This document shows, one piece after another, positions 51,401-54,575 of a DNA stretch of 64,000 bases (the first letter of the stretch is position 1; the number at the start of each line of letters is the position of its first letter). The translations under genes and the position numbers were made by a program. The notes under the pieces were generated by a model. That model saw only the letters and a list, made by a program, of their open reading frames with translations. It did no database searches and was not told the DNA's origin. Location of the stretch: NCBI GenBank assembly GCA_014843695.1, contig CM026387.1, forward strand, positions 65,099,708-65,163,707, given 5' to 3'. The DNA is from Archivesica marissinica. Lineage: Eukaryota > Mollusca > Bivalvia > Venerida > Vesicomyidae.

Positions 51401-53071
51401 GTGATAGCGCAGTGGATGCGCGTTCGCTTCAGGTGCGAAAGGTCCGGAGTTCGAGCCCCGCTGGAGCCGTTACGCTTGTGCCCTTAGGCAAGGCATTTAA
51501 ATTCCACGTTGTCTCTTTTCTCTCCCTCGTGGCGATGGATTCCATCATTAATGAGGTCTCGAGAGTGATGAATATAAGTTGTAAGAACTTGTTTCTCAAT
51601 CGAACTAAAATAAATGTGTATAAACTAACAATGTTATTTCAGTCTTGCTTCTGTCTTAGTAATGGGTTAAAACTGGATCAGTGAATCACTCACCAATGGA
51701 GAAACAGACTAGGCCTGATAAAAATCTATTTATAAAACTTAGTGTGGCATCTGTGTTCCTGTGGTAGAGCATAGGTTTTGGAATGAAAGGGGCCCGTGTT
51801 CGATAGTTGATCAGGACATATATGTAATTGTAACAGCCTAGGTTGACTAAGTCTGCCAAGGGAAACATTTCTAGGTCCCTGCAACTTAGCCCGCAAATGT
51901 ATGCATGTTCCATTAATATCAAACCCCTTGCGGGACATAGACATGTTTTAATGGGCAGGCTTAGCCAACCTAATCGGTTAACAGTACTAAGCAATGTGTA
52001 TGAGGTGCCTTGCTCAATGACACTACATACGTGGCCTGACCAAGTATCGAACCCAGTACCTTTAGATTCCAAATCCGACACTACCACTGGACAATTAGGC
52101 GCAACGTAAACCACTGCCCAGCAACTTGCAGAAAGACAGCATATCTAGCTCTTGTACGCTCATTACTTGAGTATAGTTCCATAGTCTGGGACCCTACCTA
52201 TGTAAAAGACATCGAGCGAATTAAGAAAGTTCAAAGGCAAGCGGCCAGATTCATCACTGGCGACTACCATTCCCGAGAAGAAGGCTGCATCACAAACATG
52301 CTGCAGAAACTGGAGCTCGAGAGCCTACAGTCCAGAAGGAAGGCCAAAAGACTGACGTTCCTATACAAAGTGGTCGAGGGGAAGGTGCCAGCTTTACCTT
52401 GTCACGACATACTCACACCCATAAGGGCTAAGCGAAACGTAAAAATACGTAAATTCACTGACTATACTACTACAAACATTCTAGAAAATCAAATTACAAA
52501 TAATTCAAAGTGCTTCAAAACTTTCACTTGTAATAAAGAGCAGTATAAACAATCATTCTTCCCTAAAACAGTACTAGACTGGAATAAACTAAGTGACAAT
52601 GTTGTGTGTGCAGAGACAATAGGCGGTTTCAGGACAGCTCTAAATCCGCTCTACTAGACTCTCTCTCATTGCACCTTATGCCGTAACTGGCCCTGCAACG
52701 TAGATATCCAGATCCAGATCCAGAGATTCATCAGCTGATGCCACTAAACACTGCTAAATGGAACACCCATAGTGACATACACAACTTAGTTTCTTACTTG
52801 ATGGAAAAGACATCAGTTATTCTTTAGTGGAGTAGTCGACGTCATGGTCTACAACTAACTGGTACATTTAAATGTGATTGAACATTTAATTATAACAACA
52901 TTTTATTCTTTATTTTTACCGAGTACGAAAGTTATTGGTACGAATAAATATTAACTAGTTTCCACTTGTCCTATATAAAGGAGGAATAATTGAAACAAAA
53001 ACAACTCTACTTACCGCTTTCGTTTCGTATATATTTACTCTCTGAACGGACGAAATTACAGGACATTCCAT
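6255..53071 (-). CDS. FIG4: FIG4 phosphoinositide phosphatase gene, 15 coding exons, 3' part outside window
   Basis: FIG4 is the SAC-domain phosphatase that removes the 5-phosphate of PI(3,5)P2 and works with PIKfyve and VAC14 on endolysosomal membranes. Fifteen exons were placed by similarity to the known FIG4 family and by GT-AG sites; exon phases agree at every junction (1711 bp, 570 codons plus 1 base). The N-terminus (19 codons, ending YETKA), the SAC_N region (exons 2-9), the SAC core (exons 10-15) and the catalytic CVDCLDRT motif (C473 to R479 in this model) are all present. No stop or frameshift was seen inside an exon. The vertebrate protein is about 907 residues, so about 330 residues must lie left of position 1. 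The isoleucine matching human I41 (CMT4J site) is kept as I38. Introns are filled with tandem arrays and SINEs. The identification is very secure; single splice edges are inferred. Confidence 0.96.
6555..6839 (-). mobile_element. SINE type 2 (tRNA-Thr-like head), near full length
   Basis: Minus strand: gtagtccagtggtaacacgc (A box), ggttcgatcc (B box), anticodon loop CTGGTAA (GGT), a body with ctaataaaattaacagtctt and 3' end gataaataaacgtaaaac. Target-site duplication gaagatgcat on both sides. FIG4 intron 14. Confidence 0.9.
7111..7363 (-). mobile_element. SINE type 1, near full length
   Basis: Head, B box region (ggtttgagcc) and tail all present in reverse orientation. Imperfect target-site duplication caactgca. 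FIG4 intron 14, 78 bp from exon 14. Confidence 0.9.
7442..7500 (-). CDS. FIG4: FIG4 exon 14 (59-bp small exon)
   Basis: Encodes residues 496-515, [19 protein letters not shown] plus an Arg split as CG|G with exon 15. It matches the family LYSLGLIxxPxLxFDTDxVR. Acceptor catttacag, donor CG|gtaaga. It is too short to stand out by length; frame and family match define it. Confidence 0.93.
7596..8990. repeat. 40-bp tandem array, about 34 units
   Basis: Unit tcatacagcatagtccattg then gtgaaaatatatacaaatag. Variants lack parts (gaataactgtatag); the segment around 7620-7800 recurs with about 178-bp spacing, showing higher-order copies. Lies upstream of exon 14 in FIG4 intron 13. Confidence 0.97.
8991..9560. 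other. intron sequence without recognised genes
   Basis: AT-rich sequence. Short inverted motifs around cgagtgg and ccactcg at 9310-9375 suggest an old foldback element, but ends were not definable. Confidence 0.4.
9561..9748. repeat. two 91-bp direct repeats
   Basis: caatgtgagacatcggtcag begins at 9561, and its near copy (gtaagac) begins at 9652. Both run to ctctgttnttat then tttgcata. Two units only. Confidence 0.85.
10101..10236 (-). CDS. FIG4: FIG4 exon 13, catalytic CX5RT motif
   Basis: Encodes residues 450-495, including [20 protein letters not shown] and [10 protein letters not shown]473 and R479 form the SAC-family CX5R(T/S) phosphatase signature, with both key residues present, so the enzyme should be active. 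Acceptor tttctatag, donor CAG|gtaaat, phase 0 out. Confidence 0.97.
10345..10458 (-). mobile_element. SINE type 2, large internal deletion
   Basis: Only the tRNA-like head (ggtaacacgctggacttgta) and about 30 bp of the 3' end (cgacgataaataaacg) remain. FIG4 intron 12. Confidence 0.85.
10879..11161 (+). mobile_element. SINE type 2, full length
   Basis: Plus-strand copy from gacggatatgtagtccagtg to aataaacgtaaaa. Target-site duplication tttgaaagtaaga on both sides. FIG4 intron 12. Confidence 0.93.
11326..11439 (-). CDS. FIG4: FIG4 exon 12
   Basis: Encodes residues 412-450: [20 protein letters not shown], then [12 protein letters not shown]. It matches the family CNVLDRLNxIAExxVKKTGFF. Acceptor tactacag. 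The donor is read as GAAGA|gtatgg because only this position joins exon 13 in frame (Glu codon GA+A). Confidence 0.93.
11607..17770. repeat. 6.2-kb array of 20-22-bp units
   Basis: Unit gacaattatatcgatattgc with ta insertions (tatatatcg, 22 bp). Variants are mainly cg/tg/ca changes. Large blocks recur; for example a private gtggcaataatattg variant near 13220 and again near 16000 implies about 2.8-kb segmental duplication. FIG4 intron 11. Frames through it are not genes. Confidence 0.98.
17862..18065 (-). mobile_element. SINE type 3, head truncated
   Basis: Minus strand carries gtgcgaaaggtccggagttc, gagccccgctggagccgtta and the tail gagagtgattaatataagtt (degenerate). The first 35-40 bases of the tRNA-like head are missing. 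Confidence 0.88.
18342..18481. mobile_element. near-perfect 140-bp palindrome (foldback element)
   Basis: Arms of about 56 bp, each containing ttactgtcttataaatttta and the motif ttaggcgagtcggagaaaaa, are perfect reverse complements around a spacer of about 28 bp. Related short motifs (tattaggca, taataaagc) recur at 18608-18650. It looks like a recently copied foldback MITE. Confidence 0.8.
18482..18780. other. intron sequence, nothing assigned
   Basis: AT-rich; apart from the short ttaggca inverted motifs at 18608-18650 I see no gene or repeat before exon 11. Confidence 0.5.
18785..18918 (-). CDS. FIG4: FIG4 exon 11
   Basis: Encodes residues 368-412: [10 protein letters not shown] near the start, [20 protein letters not shown] in the middle and HYTK at the end. 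Acceptor catatttcag, donor AAA|gtaaga. The acceptor region (ttattgcacacatatttcag) resembles the 19-22-bp unit of the array that starts about 10 bp upstream. Confidence 0.96.
18930..21440. repeat. array of 19-44-bp units related to the exon 11 acceptor
   Basis: Plus-strand core ctgaacatatatgcaataa; on the minus strand each unit reads ttattgcatatatgttcag. This resembles the true acceptor of exon 11, ttattgcacacatatttcag, which lies at the near edge. Left part (to about 20340) has 19-22-bp units with tgctagaattataa variants; right part has about 44-bp composites with ataacagaatatatgtaca. Roughly 100 copies of a TTCAG-type acceptor core result. FIG4 intron 10. Confidence 0.95.
21441..22079. other. 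intron 10 sequence between array and exon 10
   Basis: Holds the LINE fragment at 21560-21835, a poly-G run at about 21995-22003 and otherwise unassigned sequence. Confidence 0.6.
21560..21835 (-). pseudogene. LINE reverse-transcriptase C-terminal fragment
   Basis: On the minus strand the frame reads [18 protein letters not shown] then [15 protein letters not shown] and stops at 21628. It matches the C-terminal tail of the LINE copy at 52115-52657 ([17 protein letters not shown]). The following 70 bases resemble that copy's 3' UTR. A short, old fragment in FIG4 intron 10. Confidence 0.7.
22080..22177 (-). CDS. FIG4: FIG4 exon 10
   Basis: Encodes residues 335-367: [17 protein letters not shown] then [13 protein letters not shown], matching the conserved LDQxDP...RxGSPIIILNLVK block at the start of the SAC catalytic core. 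Acceptor aattatttcag, donor AAG|gtaaga, phase 0 out. A 73-bp array begins within about 10-20 bp of the acceptor. Confidence 0.96.
22183..23098. repeat. 73-bp array, about 12 units, beside exon 10 acceptor
   Basis: Unit starts cagtaacacgttaataaata and includes acaatttgtgacgcggtggt; period 73 bp. The first unit begins about 10 bp upstream of the exon 10 acceptor but lacks the AG itself. Most differences between units are cg/tg or cg/ca changes. FIG4 intron 9. Confidence 0.97.
23103..23440. repeat. 38-bp array, about 9 units
   Basis: Unit attgcatactggtttttgac then aagattgtgtaatattat. The ttgtatactggttttgac segment resembles the core of the 43-bp array further right (ttgtataactggttttgtc), so the two may share an origin. 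Confidence 0.93.
23441..23924. other. intron 9 spacer, nothing assigned
   Basis: Unique-looking sequence between two arrays; it has a repeated gcaggac(t/g)agtg motif at 23794, 23816 and 23857 and no coding signal. Confidence 0.5.
23925..28006. repeat. 43-bp array, about 95 units, each with a copy of the exon 9 splice donor
   Basis: Unit gtttataatgatttcttaca then ttgtataactggttttgtcacac. On the minus strand it reads AAAACCAGTTATACAAT|gtaagaaatc, which equals the last 17 coding bases and 5' splice site of exon 9, directly adjoining at 28007. The donor core ttcttacatt is almost invariant, while variation concentrates at cg/tg/ca sites (cacg/caca, aacg/aatg, gtcg/gtca). Period 43 bp; runs through most of FIG4 intron 9. 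Confidence 0.97.
28007..28169 (-). CDS. FIG4: FIG4 exon 9, 3' edge amplified in an adjacent array
   Basis: Encodes residues 281-335: [12 protein letters not shown] at the start, then [16 protein letters not shown] and NMVPKPVIQ at the end. Acceptor gacatacag, donor ACAAT|gtaaga. The open codon T+TG (Leu) joins exon 10 to give IQLDQRDP, as in the family. The last 17 or so coding bases and the donor are the core of about 95 43-bp repeats that follow directly (23925-28006). Confidence 0.95.
28170..28294. other. intron 8 start region, nothing assigned
   Basis: Short AT-rich stretch between exon 9 and a SINE; includes the exon 9 acceptor (gacatacag). Confidence 0.5.
28295..28515 (+). mobile_element. 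SINE type 3, near full length
   Basis: Head gatagcgcagtggtagcacg (A box), ggagttcgaacc (B box), body ggcaaggcatttaaattcca and tail gagagtgattaatatcagtt then aaaataaatttgtata. Confidence 0.92.
28601..28778 (+). mobile_element. SINE type 2, 5'-truncated
   Basis: Body and 3' end only, from gggacgttaaaccgaggtgt to gataaataaacgtaaaa; no tRNA-like head. Confidence 0.88.
29063..29304. mobile_element. piggyBac-like MITE, copy 1
   Basis: Bounded by TTAA, with terminal inverted repeat CCCATTCAACACCA at the left and its partner tggtgttgaaaggg at the right. The interior has a palindrome around gacggctcgtcacgagccgg. TTAA targets and CCC ends are typical of piggyBac-type MITEs. Other copies at 33827, 41886 and 62699. 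Confidence 0.75.
29598..29698 (-). CDS. FIG4: FIG4 exon 8, 5' edge amplified in an adjacent array
   Basis: Encodes residues 247-280: [20 protein letters not shown] then [13 protein letters not shown]. The donor CAG|gtaaga is strong. The acceptor is read as ttatgaag|ATCTGTATATATTTGG, which has almost no pyrimidine tract, and this reading leaves the protein one residue shorter than the vertebrate one at the junction. The acceptor and first 14-15 exon bases resemble the unit repeated upstream at 29699-30530. Confidence 0.88.
29699..30530. repeat. 44-bp array, about 19 units, related to the exon 8 acceptor
   Basis: Plus-strand unit aaatatctacagatcttaaa then cattgttacg(gaatcaatta or atatcaaata)ttct. 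On the minus strand each reads gtaacaatgtttaag|ATCTGTAGATATTT, close to the true edge cgattatgaag|ATCTGTATATATTT of exon 8, which it adjoins. FIG4 intron 7. Confidence 0.95.
30656..30908 (-). mobile_element. SINE type 1, near full length
   Basis: Complete from head (gtccgcctctgtggtcgagt) to tail in reverse. Target-site duplication actattttctgt on both sides. Confidence 0.92.
31176..31390. mobile_element. TTAA-flanked MITE with internal palindrome
   Basis: Bounded by TTAA-CC at the left and GGG-TTAA at the right; the inner palindrome gatcagacggcacacaccgt is followed by its complement. Shares the motifs gatcaggctctatgct and caaacaacat with the element at 32291, so the two are related. Confidence 0.65.
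31497..31606 (+). mobile_element. SINE type 3, decayed copy
   Basis: Recognisable by cgtgatagcacagtggatgc and by agatcacgagagcggttaat at the end; the middle is deleted or diverged. Confidence 0.6.
31618..31921 (+). mobile_element. SINE type 3 with a nested hairpin insert
   Basis: Complete head, body and tail, but at about 31806-31872 a foreign piece interrupts the tail. It begins attattattataccagattt and holds a 9-bp hairpin (agcgccctt at 31829, aagggcgct at 31859). Confidence 0.88.
31972..32100 (-). CDS. FIG4: FIG4 exon 7
   Basis: Encodes residues 204-247, with VFGV near the start, [12 protein letters not shown] in the middle and [15 protein letters not shown] at the end. It matches the family VFGI...KYVWN...HRDWLLYIIHGFCGQ. 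The acceptor aagaag is poor in pyrimidines and the donor CAGT|gtagta is non-ideal, so the two edges are less sure than the body. Confidence 0.88.
32291..32520. mobile_element. TTAA-flanked MITE, second family
   Basis: Bounded by TTAACCCATTTGATTCTGGA and its near reverse complement tccagaatgaaatgggttaa; terminal repeats of about 20 bp. Interior motifs ctgatcaggctctatgct and ggatctatgttgtttgcaaa. FIG4 intron 6. Confidence 0.75.
32837..33123 (-). mobile_element. SINE type 2, full length
   Basis: Reverse copy ending cagacggatctgtagtccag in minus-strand terms; the right-hand flank repeats tatattgaccga, matching the left flank as a target-site duplication. Confidence 0.93.
33432..33600 (-). mobile_element. 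SINE type 5 (tRNA-Ser/Leu-like head)
   Basis: Minus strand begins gggggcctccgtgtccgagc with ggttactgg following, B-box-like agggttgaat and a body containing ccagaaggt-like tgaggaagctatccagct. Related to 35462-35624. Confidence 0.65.
33667..33785 (-). CDS. FIG4: FIG4 exon 6
   Basis: Encodes residues 164-204: [12 protein letters not shown] at the start, then a lineage-variable hydrophilic tail rich in K, T and S. Acceptor gttttccag, donor CAAG|gtatat. The first half is strongly conserved in FIG4; the tail matches the variable loop before the next conserved block. Confidence 0.93.
33827..34068. mobile_element. piggyBac-like MITE, copy 2
   Basis: Same family as 29063, inverted: TTAACCCTTTCAACACCAC at the left, gtgttgaatgggttaa at the right, inner palindrome agccggctcatgacgagccg. 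Confidence 0.78.
34085..34333 (-). mobile_element. SINE type 2, degraded
   Basis: Body and B box are clear (gattgaacctgcgatccctg), but several gaps remove parts of the 3' end and of the head. It abuts the MITE copy just left. Confidence 0.8.
34495..34629 (+). mobile_element. SINE type 3, 5' half
   Basis: Diverged head (tgtgcaatggtagtgttcgc, B box ttcgagcc), then the body up to ctcgtggcgatggattccat, where a 42-bp array begins in place of the tail. Confidence 0.7.
34630..34905. repeat. 42-bp array, about 6.5 units
   Basis: Unit actatctcattgtgcagcac then attctaatcatcagttccttag. It starts inside the type 3 SINE (ccatctaatcat), so a SINE body edge may have seeded it. The long frame through it is an artefact of the 42-bp period. 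Confidence 0.93.
35105..35357 (+). mobile_element. SINE type 4, full length
   Basis: Head ctgattagcacagtggttag, B box gggttcgatc, central ggtgggttttctccgggtac then tccagtttcctcccac, and tail gagagtgattaatataagtt with cttgcttcgcaatca. Confidence 0.92.
35462..35624 (-). mobile_element. SINE type 5, second copy
   Basis: Minus strand starts ggggcctccgtggatgagtg, B box ggttcgaatccc, then ccagaaggtcgttgtttct. Same type as 33432-33600. Confidence 0.65.
35671..35918 (+). mobile_element. SINE type 4, full length
   Basis: Very similar to 35105-35357, with an intact B box (gggttcgatcc) and the same central domain and tail. Confidence 0.92.
36081..36131 (-). CDS. FIG4: FIG4 exon 5 (51-bp small exon)
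   Basis: Encodes residues 147-164 ([16 protein letters not shown]), matching the family YLxIFQxVDLSxNFYFS. Acceptor atttcag, donor TTTAG|gtatgt. It completes an Arg codon with exon 4 and a Ser codon with exon 6, which confirms both neighbours. Confidence 0.94.
   Translation of the reverse strand: MCQIVSKCRLVQQFLL
36170..36330 (+). mobile_element. SINE type 2-like, variant head
   Basis: The tail block ctgaccctaataatattaac is type 2, but the head differs (gtggttaacacataggactg, loop with GCG), suggesting an older subfamily. It starts about 45 bp beyond the exon 5 acceptor. Confidence 0.65.
36331..37245. repeat. diverged dispersed repeat with three related blocks
   Basis: The motif atttttagacagtggccatctt recurs in diverged form at about 36492, 36790 and 37018, each preceded by a phrase like gagattttt(g)aagaat. 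It starts gagagccatgatggccctg. No coding signal; possibly an old repeat of unknown class. Confidence 0.5.
37310..39048. repeat. 80-bp array, about 23 units, each with a copy of the exon 4 end and splice donor
   Basis: Unit (plus strand) acctacatacctgggctcat, ctgggtgtagatatctcacc, ccgtcattgggtatatacgg, tataacatagcacctgtcat. On the minus strand each unit holds the last 48 coding bases of exon 4 ([16 protein letters not shown]) followed by CCCAG|gtatgt and 32 intron bases. Copies near the exon are almost identical to it, while those near 37330 are more diverged; one unit near 38128 is truncated. FIG4 intron 4. Confidence 0.97.
39049..39205 (-). CDS. FIG4: FIG4 exon 4, 3' edge amplified in an adjacent array
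   Basis: Encodes residues 95-147: [16 protein letters not shown] at the start and [16 protein letters not shown] at the end. Acceptor gtcgcag, donor CCCAG|gtatgt, 157 bp. The last 48 coding bases plus the first 32 intron bases make up the 80-bp unit repeated about 23 times just downstream (37310-39048). Exon 5 continues in frame, so this copy is taken as the true exon end. Confidence 0.94.
39479..39668 (-). mobile_element. SINE type 1, head lost
   Basis: Tail and body (tttacgccttcatcagcacc to gggctcaaaccagtgaccat) remain; the tRNA-like head is missing beyond 39668. Confidence 0.82.
39785..39900 (-). repeat. dispersed tRNA-like repeat, copy 1
   Basis: actctcagttgcaaggcaac, then tgcatccattacacgacgga and a cttctttcccgagaagtgaa tract. 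The second copy at 40096-40250 extends further and shows a B-box-like gagttcgagcccc on the minus strand. Confidence 0.65.
40030..40310 (-). repeat. dispersed tRNA-like repeat, copy 2, with flanking 50-bp duplication
   Basis: Carries the same block as 39785-39900 plus a tRNA-like B box on the minus strand. A further segment, atatgtatatgcatggcatg to aaaggcccataatg, occurs at 40033 and again at 40267, so part of this region is duplicated. Confidence 0.65.
40393..40831 (+). mobile_element. SINE type 3 split by a hAT-like MITE
   Basis: Head gtggaagttgtaatagcgca and tail gagtgattaatataagttgt are normal, but 229 bp of foreign DNA (40520-40748) sit in the body after ctcgtggctatgga. Confidence 0.85.
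40520..40748. mobile_element. hAT-like MITE nested in a SINE
   Basis: Termini CAGGGTTCCCTCTGTC at the left and the reverse complement CAGGGTTTCCGCTGTC at the right match at 14 of 16 positions; CAGGG ends are typical of hAT elements. The flanking duplication is unclear (agtca/attca). Interior AT-rich and non-coding. Confidence 0.65.
40884..41050 (+). mobile_element. SINE type 1, diverged and truncated
   Basis: cttgtataccactgtaacct, B box gggttcgacacc and body gagcctgcccaggaaaggtg present; the first part of the head and the last part of the tail are lost. Lies 52 bp past the exon 3 donor. Confidence 0.8.
41103..41229 (-). CDS. FIG4: FIG4 exon 3
   Basis: Encodes residues 53-95, starting [12 protein letters not shown] and ending [10 protein letters not shown]. 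It matches the family segment HVYTxxEVxxLL...VSAFGVVG. Acceptor attttcag, donor GTTG|gtaaga, phase 0 in and phase 1 out. Confidence 0.95.
41281..41568. repeat. 72-bp array, 4 units
   Basis: Unit gtcatgtattgcatgttgga, then cacatataaagtcaatcaac and aattctataaatagaataat. Starts about 50 bp upstream of exon 3 in FIG4 intron 2. Confidence 0.95.
41569..41885. other. intron 2 spacer, nothing assigned
   Basis: AT-rich sequence between a short array and a MITE; no coding or repeat signal. Confidence 0.5.
41886..42067. mobile_element. piggyBac-like MITE, copy 3, internally deleted
   Basis: Same right half as 33827-34068 (atatgactatttttagacat onwards). The left side goes from TTAACCCTTTAACC directly to gagccgtctcatcaggatat, so about 60 bp is lost. 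Confidence 0.72.
42120..47775. repeat. 22-bp monomer array with 44-bp dimers
   Basis: Two alternating monomers: ctggtatacattactactca(aa) and ctggtatagattaatacacc(cg). Private variants occur in pairs: gctcgtatac near 43803 and 46154, ctggtaaacatt near 44573 and 46814, ggtataattac near 44872 and 47103. This indicates a segmental duplication of about 2.2-2.4 kb. FIG4 intron 2. Confidence 0.97.
47776..50205. repeat. diverged 22-bp array, continuation of the previous one
   Basis: Unit ccagctggcaaggattaata with ct; variants ctgacatag and ctgccatag. It shares ctggnatagattaatactcc with the neighbouring array, and looks like an older or separately amplified branch. Repeated blocks such as caagccggttgagataaag occur at 49031 and 49501. 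Confidence 0.95.
50206..50469. other. intron 2 spacer, nothing assigned
   Basis: Unique-looking sequence between the array and a tRNA-like element. Confidence 0.45.
50470..50685 (-). mobile_element. tRNA-headed SINE-like element beside exon 2 donor
   Basis: Minus strand starts ctccatggcccagtggttta (A box), B box acggttcgaacct, then a body with ccagcctgacgctaggcata. Its head lies about 10 bp beyond the exon 2 donor. It differs from the five numbered types. Confidence 0.55.
50695..50793 (-). CDS. FIG4: FIG4 exon 2 (33 codons)
   Basis: Encodes residues 20-52, with RFYVVGSNN at the start and [10 protein letters not shown] in the middle, typical of the FIG4 SAC_N start. Acceptor ttttcag and donor AAA|gtatgtg; phase 0 on both sides. 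A tRNA-headed SINE ends only about 10-15 bp beyond the donor. Confidence 0.95.
50818..51024 (-). mobile_element. SINE type 4, with a deletion
   Basis: Same tail, central domain (gggttttctccgggtactcc) and head as 35105, lacking the stretch around the gtacggtggtcgcc segment. FIG4 intron 1, about 25 bp upstream of exon 2. Confidence 0.88.
51392..51629 (+). mobile_element. SINE type 3, full length
   Basis: Head gtggaagtcgtgatagcgca, anticodon-like loop TTCAGGT, B box gttcgagcccc, full tail. Target-site duplication aatgttattt on both sides. Confidence 0.93.
51744..52108. mobile_element. composite element with opposed tRNA-like heads
   Basis: A plus-strand tRNA-like start (tcctgtggtagagcatagg, then gtgttcgat) at about 51750-51815 faces a minus-strand one (tgtccagtggtagtgtcgga, gggttcgatac) at about 52040-52105. 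Between them aggttgactaagtctgcc (51839) pairs with ggcaggcttagccaacct (51954). It may be two SINEs in inverted orientation, or one foldback element. The LINE fragment starts directly after it. Confidence 0.5.
52115..52724 (+). pseudogene. LINE reverse-transcriptase C-terminal fragment and 3' end
   Basis: An open frame from about 52115 to a stop at 52657 reads [43 protein letters not shown] and ends near [11 protein letters not shown]. This is the typical C-terminal tail after the reverse-transcriptase domain of CR1/jockey-like non-LTR retrotransposons. The 3' UTR ends in an (ATCCAG)n run at 52708-52724, a usual LINE terminus. It is 5'-truncated, with no RT core in the window. It lies in the 5' part of FIG4 intron 1, in opposite orientation to FIG4. 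Confidence 0.85.
52725..53014. other. FIG4 intron 1 start region, nothing assigned
   Basis: AT-rich sequence between the LINE tail and the exon 1 donor. Confidence 0.5.
53015..53071 (-). CDS. FIG4: FIG4 exon 1 (start codon, 19 codons)
   Basis: Encodes residues 1-19, beginning [10 protein letters not shown] and ending YETKA, and matches the family N-terminus (SSVQ-x5-YET-[RK]-A). The donor is GCG|gtaagt, phase 0, as in the vertebrate gene, where exon 1 also ends just after YETRA. The ATG context is weak (GGATATGG). The minus-strand frame stays open for some codons upstream, but family length supports this ATG. Confidence 0.9.
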
Positions 53072-53270
53072 ATCCAAAGAGATTATTTTGCCTTTTCTGC
53101 AGTGAACACAATTCGGCCCTCATTAGTGAGCCCTCATTTGCAGCAAACATTAAATATTTCCAGCAAACACTAATTATACCAGCAAACACGAACTTGAAAA
53201 TAATTAACTCCCCTTGTAATTTTCCATAATATTAACAATCTCATTAAATCGATCCGGGTATAAAACAACG
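53072..53270 (-). promoter_or_regulatory. FIG4 5' flank, probable 5' UTR or promoter
   Basis: About 200 bp of non-repetitive DNA lies between the FIG4 start codon and the tandem SINE repeats. By position it should hold the 5' UTR and core promoter, but I see no clear TATA box or initiator. Confidence 0.35.
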
Positions 53271-54575
53271 ATCCCCGTCTGACCCTAATAAAATTAACAG
53301 TCTTTCAGATGGGACGTTAAACCGAGGTCTCGTGTCGGTGCTTTACACCGTGCACGTAAAAGAACCAGAGGAGGCTCTGGAGTGGGTCTCTTTCTGTATT
53401 ATTGCACTATCCTCCAAAATCTAAAATAACTAATCTCTTCAGGAGGCGTCGCTCATATGGGTAACCGGTAGCGACGATAAATAAACGTAAAACGCACAAT
53501 ACAGACAATAGCATATTGGGTAGCGAATATCTAGCCAACTTGGCAATGAGACCCTATATAATTGGGCATAGGTACATAGCATTGTGTAATAGCTATAAAA
53601 AAAAACACCACATATGACACTCAACAAGTGTTTACACCCTACTCTCCCCCGTCTGACCCTAATAAAAATAACAGTCTTTCAGGTGGGACGTTAAACCGAG
53701 GTCTTGTGTCGGTGCTTTACACCGTGCACGTAAAAGAACCAGAGGAGGCTCTGGAGTGGGTCTCTTTCTGTATTATTGCACTATCCTCCAAAATCTAAAA
53801 TAACTAATCTCTTCAGGAGGCGTCGCTCATATGGGTAACCGGTAGCGACGATAAATAAACGTAAAACGCACAATACAGACAATAGCATATTGGGTAGCGA
53901 ATATCTAGCCACCTTGGCAATGAGACCCTATATAATTGGGCATAGGTACATAGCATTGTGTAATAGCTATAAAAAAAACACCACATATGACACTCAACAA
54001 GTGTTTACACTCTACTCTCCCCCGTCTGACCCTAATAAAAATAACAGTCTTTCAGGTGGGACGTTAAACCGAGGTCTTGTGTCGGTGCTTTACACCGTGC
54101 ACGTAAAAGAACCAGAGGAGGCTCTGGAGTGGGTCTCTTTCTGTATTATTGCACTATCCTCCAAAATCTAAAATAACTAATCTCTTCAGGAGGCGTCGCT
54201 CATATGGGTAACCGGTAGCGACGATAAATAAACGTAAAACGCACAATACAGACAATAGCATATTGGGTAGCGAATATCTAGCCAACTTGGCAATGAGACC
54301 CTATATAATTGGGCATAGGTACATAGCATTGTGTAATAGCTATAAAAAACACCACATATGACACTCAACAAGTGTTTACACCCTACTCTCCCCCATCTGA
54401 CCCTAATAAAAATAACAGTCTTTCAGGTGGGACGTTAAACCGAGGTAAAAGAACCAGAGGAGACTCTGGAATGGGTCTCTCTCTCGCTCTGTATCATTGC
54501 ACTATCCTCCAAAAATCTAAAATGACTAATCTCTTCAGGAGGCGTCGCTCATATGGGCAACCGGTAGCGACGATA
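53271..54575 (+). repeat. 373-bp tandem repeat carrying a type 2 SINE body, about 3.5 units
   Basis: Each unit begins cccgtctgaccctaataaaa (starts near 53275, 53648, 54022, 54393), runs through the type 2 SINE body and 3' end (gacgataaataaacgtaaaa), then about 150 bp of older satellite (gcatattgggtagcgaatat, cattgtgtaatagctataaa). Units are nearly identical, so the amplification is recent. The fourth is shortened. It sits just upstream of FIG4. Confidence 0.93.

Noticed and set aside
51686..52114. 142-codon minus-strand ORF and overlapping frames
   Set aside because: They cross tRNA-like heads and an inverted repeat; no family resemblance.
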